The notes beneath the pieces are model-generated. The model made no database searches. It worked only from the letters and a program-made list of their open reading frames with translations, and was not told where the DNA came from. Made by a program: the position numbers and the translations under genes. This document shows positions 1-7,406 of a stretch of 22,517 nt of DNA, piece by piece. The DNA comes from an uncultured Burkholderiaceae bacterium (GTDB lineage: Bacteria; Pseudomonadota; Gammaproteobacteria; Burkholderiales; Burkholderiaceae_C), in the NCBI GenBank assembly GCA_938022295.1, contig CALIDR010000328.1, positions 1 to 22,517 of the forward strand, written 5' to 3'. The first letter of the stretch is position 1. Each line of letters opens with the position of its first letter.

Positions 1-117
1 GCGCTCGGCCACGACGTCGAGTGGCACGAGTACCCGATCGGCCACTCGGTGTGCGAGGACGAGGTGGCCGACCTGAACCGCTGGCTGCAGCGCGTGCTGG
101 GCGCCACCACGGCTTGA
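1..117 (+). CDS. Carboxylesterase, 3' end only
   Basis: The window opens inside this gene; the last 38 residues and the TGA stop are visible. The tail contains an HEYPIGHSVC segment followed by an amphipathic helix (VADLNRWLQRVL). This matches the C-terminus of the alpha/beta-hydrolase carboxylesterase/phospholipase family (EstB-like), whose members hydrolyse short-chain esters. The histidine in the GHS segment would be the catalytic-triad histidine. The serine nucleophile and acid lie outside the window, so the family call rests on this motif alone. It lies upstream of the AmmeMemoRadiSam pair on the same strand, about 100 bp away, with no obvious functional link. Confidence 0.75.
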   Translation, partial: ALGHDVEWHEYPIGHSVCEDEVADLNRWLQRVLGATTA

Positions 118-176
118 CATCGGGCAAGGCGCGGCGTCCACTGCCTCGCAAACGCCCTTGCATTGCGGGCCGGCGG

Positions 177-192
177 GCCCATGTGCATGGGC
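177..192. repeat. Short inverted repeat upstream of Memo-AMMECR1 gene
   Basis: GCCCATG and CATGGGC flank a 2-base centre, giving 7-bp arms in the 100-bp gap between the esterase stop and the start at 218. The repeat ends 11 bp before the AGGAG ribosome binding site. It could be an operator or an mRNA structure, but no function can be assigned, and such short palindromes are common by chance in GC-rich DNA. Confidence 0.3.
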
Positions 193-217
193 ACGACGAT
201 TGCAGGAGCTGCGAGCC

Positions 218-1632
218 ATGCCCCAGGCGACCCGTCCCGCCGCGGTGGCGGGGCTGTTCTATCCCGACGACGCGCGCGCGCTGCGCGCCGAAGTGGCGCG
301 CCATCTCGGCGCCGCGACGGCCCGCCCGGGCCCGCGCGCGCCGAAGATCGTGCTCGCGCCGCACGCCGGCTACGTCTATTCGGGGCCGATCGCCGCCCAG
401 GCCTACACGCTGCTCGCGCCGTGGCGCGAGCGCATCCGCCGCGTCGTCCTGCTCGGGCCGACGCACCGCGTCGCGGTGCGCGGCATCGCGGCACCGACCG
501 TCGACGCGTTCGCGACGCCGCTCGGCACCGTGCCCGTCGACCGCGCGGCGATCGGGTCACTGGCCGACCTGCCGCAGGTCGTGCCGCACGACGCTGCGCA
601 CGCCGCCGAGCACGCGCTCGAGGTGCAGCTGCCGTTCCTGCAGACCGTGCTCGGCGACTTCACGCTGGTGCCGCTGGCGGTCGGCCACGTCGCACCCGCG
701 GCGGTCGCGCAGGTGCTCGAGCGGCTGTGGGGCGGCGACGAGACGCTGATCGTGATCAGCTCCGACCTCTCGCACTACCTGCCGTACGCGCGCGCCCGCG
801 CCGTCGACGCGGCGACGGCGCAGCGCATCCTCGCGCTCGACGCCGACCTGACCCACGACGAAGCCTGCGGCGCGACGCCGCTGGCCGGCGCGCTGCTCGT
901 GGCAAAGGCGCATGGCCTCGCGCCGCGGCTGCTCGACCTGCGCAACTCCGGCGACACGGCGGGCGACCGCTCGCGCGTCGTCGGCTACGCAGCCGTCGCG
1001 TTCGAGCCGCGCGCCGACGACGTGCGCGACGGGACCGACGAAGCCGAAGAAGCCGGCGACGGGCGCGAGGCCGACGACGCCACGCTCGGCATCGCGCTGA
1101 CGCGGCGCGCGCGCAACGCGATCGCCGACACGCTCGGCCTGGCCACCGCGGCCGAGCCGCACCACGCCGCGCTCGCGCGGCCCGGCGCCACGTTCGTGAC
1201 GCTGCACCGCGCCGGCGAGCTGCGCGGCTGCATCGGTTCGCTCGAGCCGTACCGGCCGCTGGAGCACGACGTGCGCGCCAACGCGCTCGCGGCAGCGTTC
1301 CGCGACCCGCGCTTCGGGCCGGTGGCGGCGCACGAGTTCGAGGCGCTCGAGATCGAGGTCTCGCTGATCGGCGCCGCGCAGCCGCTCGCCGCACGCGACG
1401 AGCCCGAGGCGCACCGGCGCCTGCGCCCGCACGTCGACGGCGTGATCCTCGAGTGGCGCGGCCGGCGCGCGACGTTCCTGCCGCAGGTCTGGGAGCAGCT
1501 CGGCCGGCCCGACGACTTCCTGCGCGCGCTCAAGCGCAAGGCCGGGCTCGCGGCCGACTTCTGGGCCGCCGACCTGCGGCTGCACCGCTACGAGGTGCGC
1601 AAGTTCAAGGAGATCCGGGAGACGACGCCCGC

Positions 1633-1636
<4 letters not shown>
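218..1636 (+). CDS. AmmeMemoRadiSam system protein B/A fusion (Memo + AMMECR1)
   Basis: This 472-residue protein joins two conserved but poorly understood families. Residues about 7-270 are a Memo domain, with the metal-site-like histidines in APHAGY (H49), GPTHR (H83) and SDLSHY (H186). After an acidic linker (about 272-288), residues about 290-470 form an AMMECR1 domain with its hallmark LRGCIG at 335-340. The ATG at 218 is preferred because AGGAG sits at 204-208 and the Memo fold begins at once (RPAAVAGLFYP). An upstream in-frame start at 158 would add 20 unsupported residues. The stop overlaps the next start as ATGA, implying translational coupling with the radical SAM gene. In many genomes Memo, AMMECR1 and the radical SAM enzyme co-occur as the AmmeMemoRadiSam system; its reaction is not established to my knowledge. 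Confidence 0.93.
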
Positions 1637-2730
<1,094 letters not shown>

Positions 2731-2743
2731 ACGGCCGCCGCCG

Positions 2744-2920
2744 ATGCCCTGGACCGTCGAGCGGCCGCCCGCGGCGATGATCCACCTGCCGCCGCCCGTG
2801 CTGGCGAAGGCGGTCGAGATCGCCAACGCGCTGCTCGAGCGCGGGCACGACGAAGGGCAGGCGATCCGCATCGCGATCGCCACCGCGTGGCGGTGGGCCG
2901 AGCGCCGCGGTCTGGCCTGA
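2744..2920 (+). CDS. Small conserved protein, YdaT-like (58 aa)
   Basis: This short ORF begins 13 bp after the radical SAM stop and encodes 58 residues starting MPWTVERPP. Its core, LPPPVLAKAVEIANALLERG followed by DEGQAIRIAIATAWRWAERR, resembles small bacterial proteins often annotated as YdaT-like. They share the pattern 'LPpavRxKAIEIANALLeeG..EgrAIriAia.A..WA'. It is predicted to be soluble and mostly helical, with no signal peptide or cysteines. No clear Shine-Dalgarno precedes the ATG, so translation may be coupled to the upstream gene. The similarity is from memory and no function is known. Confidence 0.75.
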   Translation: MPWTVERPPAAMIHLPPPVLAKAVEIANALLERGHDEGQAIRIAIATAWRWAERRGLA

Positions 2921-2937
2921 CGCCGGCGCCGCCGGCG

Positions 2938-3261
2938 TCAGTGGTCCTCGATGCGCGTGTGCGTGCCTTCGGCGAGCGAGCCGGTGTCGGGATCGACCCA
3001 GTCCGCCAGGCCGAGCTCTTCCTCGGCTTCCTGCAGCGTCTCGCCGGGTTCGACGCCGTCGTCGTCGGCGGCCGCCGTCATGTCGGCCAGCGCCTCCTCG
3101 GCGGTGGCGAACGGCCCGAACTGGTTGCGGCCGTCGGGGGCCAGCCAGTACCAGCCGTCCGGATGCTGCACCAGCGCGTCGCGGTCGGGCTCGCTCAGGT
3201 CGTCGGCGGGGGCGGGCTCTTCGGCCCGCATGGCGGCCAGGGTCTCACGCAGCGAGGGCAT
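2938..3261 (-). CDS. Conserved hypothetical acidic protein (107 aa)
   Basis: I do not recognise a named family. The 107-residue product starts MPSLRETLAAMRAEEP, has a central segment DGWYWLAPDGRNQFGPFAT that looks like a small beta-rich domain, and ends in a strongly acidic tail (DDDGVEPGETLQEAEEELGL). It has no membrane segment or signal peptide, so it is probably cytoplasmic. The ATG at 3261 is chosen because GGAGA (about 3272-3276, minus strand) sits about ten bases upstream and the residues before it are low-complexity read-through. Its stop lies 17 bp from that of the convergent small ORF on the plus strand, so the two are tail-to-tail. Confidence 0.75.
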   Translation of the reverse strand: MPSLRETLAAMRAEEPAPADDLSEPDRDALVQHPDGWYWLAPDGRNQFGPFATAEEALADMTAAADDDGVEPGETLQEAEEELGLADWVDPDTGSLAEGTHTRIEDH

Positions 3262-3387
3262 GGCAGAGGGTCTCCGGATGTGCCGACCATCGTAGTCGGT
3301 GACGGTCGCGGCGGCTTGCTTCAGGTCAACGCGGGCGTCCGGGCGAGGATAACCCGCCACCGGGCCCGCCGGGGCGATGTCCGACCG

Positions 3388-3726
3388 TCACGCGCCGAGC
3401 GGCGGCAGCCCGTGGCGCCGGCGCGCGCGGTAGCACGCCTCGTCGCCGATGCCCAGCGGCGCGCGCGGGCCGAACTCGCGGCACGGCGAGGGGCGCCACT
3501 CGTGGATCGCGCAGCGCACGCGCTCGCCGATGCGGCCGACGAGGGCGGCGCAGCGCGGGCTGCGGTGGTCGGTGCCGCGCAGGCGGCACGTGGCGGCCCC
3601 GAGGTCGACGGCGAGGCCGTCGGGCACGCCGCCGCCCTCGCTCGCGAGCTCGGCGCGCGCGAAGTCGACGCGAAGACTCGCGCAGCAGGCGCCGCAGCGG
3701 GTGCAGGGGCTGTCGGGCAAGTCCAT
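3388..3726 (-). CDS. YkgJ family cysteine cluster protein
   Basis: This 112-residue protein opens with PCTRCGACC (C8, C11, C14, C15) and has further cysteines at 47, 59, 72 and 82, the last in the HEWRPSPCREF segment. This spacing is typical of the YkgJ family, thought to bind zinc or an iron-sulphur cluster; the biological role is not established. The start at 3726 places the first cysteine motif at residue 8 as usual. The alternative start at 3819 adds 31 arginine-rich residues without family resemblance and runs into the prpE promoter region. It is divergent from prpE, separated by about 113 bp that must hold both promoters. Confidence 0.9.
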   Translation of the reverse strand: MDLPDSPCTRCGACCASLRVDFARAELASEGGGVPDGLAVDLGAATCRLRGTDHRSPRCAALVGRIGERVRCAIHEWRPSPCREFGPRAPLGIGDEACYRARRRHGLPPLGA

Positions 3727-3827
3727 CGTGCCCGATGATGCCCGGGCGCGCGCCGTGTCAGCCGTCCGCAAGCGCGTTCGACCATGCTCGCCGGCCAACG
3801 GCCCGACGCACCGGCACACGACACCCC

Positions 3828-3833
3828 AGGAGA
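3828..3833 (+). promoter_or_regulatory. Ribosome binding site of prpE
   Basis: AGGAGA ends six bases before the ATG at 3840. It decides the start in favour of the MNYADFHRRS methionine over an in-frame ATG at 3735, which would add 35 residues and overlap the divergent YkgJ promoter region. Confidence 0.75.
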
Positions 3834-3839
3834 CAGCGC

Positions 3840-5738
3840 ATGAACTACGCCGACTTCCACCGCCGCTCGATCACCGACCGCGACGCCTTCTGGACCGAGC
3901 AGGCGAAGCTGGTCGACTGGCACCGCCCGTTCACGCAGGTCTGCGACTACTCGAACCCGCCGTTCGCGAAGTGGTTCGTCGGCGGCCAGACCAACCTGTG
4001 CCACAACGCGGTGGATCGGCACGTGGCCGCGCGCGGCGCGCAGAACGCGCTGATCTGGGTCTCGACCGAGGTCGACAAGGAAGTCGTCTACACCTTCGCC
4101 GAACTGCACGCCGAGGTGCAGCGCACCGCGGCGATGCTGCTCGAGCTCGGCGTCAAGGCCGGCGACCGCGTGCTGATCTACATGCCGATGATCCCCGAGG
4201 CGGTGTTCGCGATGCTCGCGTGCACGCGCATCGGCGCGCTGCACTCGGTCGTGTTCGGCGGCTTCGCGAGCGTGAGCCTCGCCAGCCGCATCGACGACGC
4301 CGAGCCGACCGTGATCGTCAGCGCCGACGCCGGCAGCCGCGGCGGCAAGGTCGTGGCCTACAAGCCGCTGCTCGACGAGGCGATCCGGCTGGCGAACCAC
4401 AAGCCGGCCAAGGTGCTGCTCGTCGACCGCGGGCTGAGCGCGATGGAACGCGTGGCCGGGCGCGACGTCGACTACGCGCCGCTGCGCGACAAGCACCTGA
4501 ATGCGCAGGTGCCGTGCACCTGGGTCGAGTCGACGCACCCGAGCTACACGCTCTACACGAGCGGCACCACCGGCAAGCCCAAGGGCGTGCAGCGCGACAC
4601 CGGCGGCTACGCGGTGGCGCTGGCGTCGAGCATGAAGCACATCTTCCTCGGCGCGCCGGGCGAGACGTACTTCTCCACCAGCGACATCGGCTGGGTCGTC
4701 GGCCACAGCTACATCGTCTACGGGCCGCTGATCGCCGGCATGGCGACGATCCTCTACGAGGGCCTGCCGATCCGCCCCGACGCCGGCGTCTGGTGGAGTC
4801 TGGTCGAGAAGTACAGGGTGACGTCGATGTTCAGCGCGCCCACCGCGGTGCGCGTGCTGAAGAAGCAGGACCCGGCGTACCTGCAGAAGTACGACCTGTC
4901 GAGCCTGAAGGCGCTGTTCCTCGCCGGCGAGCCGCTCGACGAGCCCACGGCGAAGTGGATCGCCGAGGCGATCGGACGGCCGATCGTCGACAACTACTGG
5001 CAGACCGAGACCGGCTGGCCGATCCTGACGATCTGCAACGGCGTCGAGCCGGCGCCGAGCAAGTTCGGCTCGCCGGGCAAGCCGGTGTACGGCTACGACG
5101 TCAAGCTGATCGACGAGAACACCGGGCAGGAACTGACGGGCGCGAACCAGAAGGGCGTCGTCGCGATCGAGGGCCCGCTGCCGCCGGGCTGCATGCAGAC
5201 CGTCTGGCGCGACGACGCGCGCTTCGTCAACACGTACTGGAAGAGCATCCCGGGCCGGCTCGTCTACAGCACGTTCGACTGGGGCATCCGCGACGAGGAC
5301 GGCTACTTCTTCATCCTCGGCCGCACCGACGACGTGATCAACGTCGCCGGCCACCGGCTCGGCACGCGCGAGATCGAGGAGAGCATCTCGAGCCACCCGG
5401 CGGTGGCCGAGGTGGCGGTGGTGGGCGTCGCGGACCAGCTCAAGGGCCAGGTCGCGATGGCGTTCGCGGTGCTGAAGGATCCGTCGAAGGCGGCGACGCC
5501 GGCCGACGCGCTGAAGCTCGAGGGCGAGATCATGAAGACCGTCGACGAGCAGCTCGGCGCCGTCGCGCGGCCGGCGCGCGTGCGCTTCGTCACCGTGCTG
5601 CCGAAGACGCGCTCGGGCAAGCTGCTGCGCCGCGCGATCCAGGCCGTGTGCGAGCGCCGCGACCCCGGCGATCTGACGACGATCGAGGATCCGACGGCGC
5701 TGCAGCAGATCAAGGACCTCGTCGCGGCGTCGGCGTAG
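3840..5738 (+). CDS. prpE: Propionyl-CoA synthetase
   Basis: This 632-residue enzyme belongs to the acyl-CoA synthetase (ANL) superfamily and activates propionate with ATP and CoA via an acyl-adenylate. The nucleotide-binding motif YTSGTTGKPKG lies at 239-249. The adenylate motif DNYWQTETGWP sits at about 384-394, the hinge region follows in GRTDDVINVAGHRLG, and the catalytic lysine is in LPKTRSGKLL (K594). The N-terminal MNYADFHRRS and the NPPFAKWF segment are characteristic of PrpE rather than acetyl-CoA synthetase, and the length is normal. No 2-methylcitrate-cycle genes (prpB, prpC, prpD) or PrpR-type regulator are in the window, so this is a stand-alone copy. It could also act on acetate or related short acids. 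Confidence 0.93.
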   Translation: MNYADFHRRSITDRDAFWTEQAKLVDWHRPFTQVCDYSNPPFAKWFVGGQTNLCHNAVDRHVAARGAQNALIWVSTEVDKEVVYTFAELHAEVQRTAAMLLELGVKAGDRVLIYMPMIPEAVFAMLACTRIGALHSVVFGGFASVSLASRIDDAEPTVIVSADAGSRGGKVVAYKPLLDEAIRLANHKPAKVLLVDRGLSAMERVAGRDVDYAPLRDKHLNAQVPCTWVESTHPSYTLYTSGTTGKPKGVQRDTGGYAVALASSMKHIFLGAPGETYFSTSDIGWVVGHSYIVYGPLIAGMATILYEGLPIRPDAGVWWSLVEKYRVTSMFSAPTAVRVLKKQDPAYLQKYDLSSLKALFLAGEPLDEPTAKWIAEAIGRPIVDNYWQTETGWPILTICNGVEPAPSKFGSPGKPVYGYDVKLIDENTGQELTGANQKGVVAIEGPLPPGCMQTVWRDDARFVNTYWKSIPGRLVYSTFDWGIRDEDGYFFILGRTDDVINVAGHRLGTREIEESISSHPAVAEVAVVGVADQLKGQVAMAFAVLKDPSKAATPADALKLEGEIMKTVDEQLGAVARPARVRFVTVLPKTRSGKLLRRAIQAVCERRDPGDLTTIEDPTALQQIKDLVAASA

Positions 5739-5816
5739 GGCCGCGTTCGCGCGGGCGGTCGCGAAGCGGCGACGCCGCGTGCCGCAGCCCGCGCGCCGCC
5801 GCGGCGCGGCGCTGGT

Positions 5817-6464
5817 TCAGGCCGCCGGCGTTGCGCCCGGCACCGCGTCGGCGCGGCGGGCGGCCAGTGCCGTGTCGTGCTGCAGCCGCGCGACGACGAG
5901 CCGCATCACGTGGAAGCCGAGCTTGGGGTTCAGGTAGTACAGCTGCGCCATGCCGTCGGCCGACAGCGTGTACAGCGTGCAGTCGGTGTCGCAGCGGATC
6001 GTGCCGGTGCGCCGGTGGTCGGGCGACAGCAGGCCGATCTCGCCGACCAGCGACCCGGGGCCGAGCGCCTCGTCGTGCTCGACGAGGCGCAGCTGGCCGC
6101 GCTCGACGTAGACCATCTCGGTGGCGAGTTCGCCGAGCCGCCACAGCGTCTGCCCGGCCTGGACTTCGCGCCGCGTCATGTGCGGCAGCAGCCACTCGGC
6201 CAGCGGCGTATCGGCCTTCGCCGACTCGACGGCGCGCACGAGCTCGCGGATCTCGCGCACCTTCTTGACGTTGATCGGGATCATCGCCGCGTACAGCGCC
6301 ATCGTCGGCCACGCCTGCGTGATCACCGCGTAGGCGACGAGCACGACGTTGGCTGCCAGCGCGACGATGCGCAGCGGCATCATGCTCTTCATCAGGTAGC
6401 TCGCGAGCATCAGCCCGGCGCCGATGAAGCCGAGTGCGTAGCCGATCGTGGTGCTCGTCGTCAT
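5817..6464 (-). CDS. Membrane protein with cyclic nucleotide-binding domain
   Basis: The 215-residue product begins with closely spaced hydrophobic helices (about residues 7-25, 29-49 and 51-64), recalling the small YgjV-like inner-membrane family. A basic linker (NVKKVREIRELVRAV) follows, then a cNMP-binding domain at about 90-200. That domain shows the usual beta-roll pattern, including GSLVGEIGLLS followed by RRTGTI, which fits the phosphate-binding cassette. There is no helix-turn-helix, so it is not a Crp-type regulator. It would sense cAMP, cGMP or a related ligand at the cytoplasmic face of the membrane. The ATG at 6464 is chosen because the first helix starts directly after it. A nucleotide cyclase is encoded 0.9 kb away, and the layout loosely resembles Popeye-domain proteins. 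Confidence 0.85.
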   Translation of the reverse strand: MTTSTTIGYALGFIGAGLMLASYLMKSMMPLRIVALAANVVLVAYAVITQAWPTMALYAAMIPINVKKVREIRELVRAVESAKADTPLAEWLLPHMTRREVQAGQTLWRLGELATEMVYVERGQLRLVEHDEALGPGSLVGEIGLLSPDHRRTGTIRCDTDCTLYTLSADGMAQLYYLNPKLGFHVMRLVVARLQHDTALAARRADAVPGATPAA

Positions 6465-6601
6465 GGCAGGGCCGATCCGGTGCGGTGGGGCGCGCAGCGC
6501 GCCGCGCGAGTATGCCCACCCTCGGTCCGCACGCCTGCGCAGGCCGGGTCGCCGCGCGGTGGCGGAGGTGGCGGCAGGCCTCGCGCCGGCTGGCAGGCGG
6601 G

Positions 6602-7225
6602 TCAGGTCGCCGGACGCCGCCGCACCCAGGCGCCGAGCGCGACGAGCCCGGCCAGCATCAGCGCCACGCTCGCCGGTTCGGGCACGAGTGCCGCGGTCGT
6701 CGTGCCGCCGTACCCTTCGCCGACCGCGCCGTCGAGCTGCGTGCCGGCGATGTCGATCCACACGCAACTCTCGATCGGGCAGCTCGCGCGCACCGTGAAC
6801 TGGCCCGAGCCGACCGCCTGCGTGCGCGTCGCGTTCAGGTCGAACAGGATCGTACGGCGCTTGCCGGCGTCGTCGATCGAGTTGAACGTGACGCTGTCGA
6901 ACTGCAGGCTGCCGGTGGCGTCGATCGCGAACGCCGAGAACGCGTAGAGCCCGGGGGCGATGCCGCCGACGTCGATGTTCCAGGTGTCGAAGAACGGCTC
7001 GCGGGCGGTGGCCAGGGTCGAGAAGCTGGCGACGCGCCGCGACGAGGCACTCGACGCGGCGGCCGTGATGACGCGGCCGAAGCCGTCGAGCTCGACGGTG
7101 CCGGCCACCGGATCGGTGACGACGAACTTCGCGCTCGTGTAGACCGTCTGCCGGACGGCCTGCGCCCCGCTGGCGGCCAGCGCCAGGATGGCGGTGGCAA
7201 GGAGGGGGTGCAGGGTCGGTCTCAC
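6602..7225 (-). CDS. PEP-CTERM sorting domain-containing protein
   Basis: The 207-residue precursor has an N-terminal signal peptide (about residues 1-23, hydrophobic LLATAILALAASGAQA with a likely cut after AQA). The C-terminus is a PEP-CTERM signal: VPEPAS, a hydrophobic helix (VALMLAGLVALGAWV) and RRRP. Such proteins are exported and processed by exosortase, usually into the envelope or extracellular matrix. The middle is beta-rich, contains a REPFFDTWNIDV segment and has only two cysteines (CPIESC). The start is GTG at 7225: GAGGA lies seven bases upstream, the signal peptide begins directly after it, and no in-frame ATG exists before the C-terminal helix. The exosortase is not in this window. 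The gene diverges from the cyclase; its role is unknown. Confidence 0.9.
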   Translation of the reverse strand: MRPTLHPLLATAILALAASGAQAVRQTVYTSAKFVVTDPVAGTVELDGFGRVITAAASSASSRRVASFSTLATAREPFFDTWNIDVGGIAPGLYAFSAFAIDATGSLQFDSVTFNSIDDAGKRRTILFDLNATRTQAVGSGQFTVRASCPIESCVWIDIAGTQLDGAVGEGYGGTTTAALVPEPASVALMLAGLVALGAWVRRRPAT

Positions 7226-7232
7226 GGTGAGG

Positions 7233-7237
7233 TCCTC
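7233..7237 (-). promoter_or_regulatory. Ribosome binding site setting the GTG start of the PEP-CTERM gene
   Basis: On the minus strand GAGGA lies seven bases before GTG at 7225. It supports this non-ATG start, which also places the signal peptide at the very N-terminus. Confidence 0.6.
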
Positions 7238-7285
7238 GAAGGGGCGGCCGGCGCGGGCAGGGGCGCGGTGGGCCGATGGCTGACC

Positions 7286-7317
7286 TTGTACTCCAATGCG
7301 GGCGCGACGGCTAACAT
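7286..7317 (+). promoter_or_regulatory. Possible promoter of the cyclase gene
   Basis: The divergent gap between the PEP-CTERM and cyclase genes contains a locally AT-richer patch with TTGTAC (7286-7291) and TAACAT (7312-7317). The 20-bp spacing is longer than the sigma-70 optimum, so the match is weak. Transcription from here would give a leader of about 80 bases before the start at 7407. Confidence 0.25.
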
Positions 7318-7406
7318 TCCGTGGCCGCTGCGCGATGGCCCCCCGCGTTCGAGGGGGTCGCACGCGCGGTCGCGGCGAGGTCGGGCTCCGGCCCGCCGCC
7401 TCGTCG

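Noticed and set aside
158..217. Upstream start for the Memo-AMMECR1 protein
   Set aside because: The 20 extra residues have no family resemblance and the AGGAG site is placed for the ATG at 218.
5739..5816. Terminator between convergent prpE and the cNMP gene
   Set aside because: The 78-bp gap has GC-rich self-complementary runs but no U-tract; such runs are expected at this base composition.
3449..6268. Long plus-strand open frame overlapping prpE and the cNMP gene
   Set aside because: Its product is low-complexity arginine/alanine sequence; prpE in the neighbouring frame has all family motifs.
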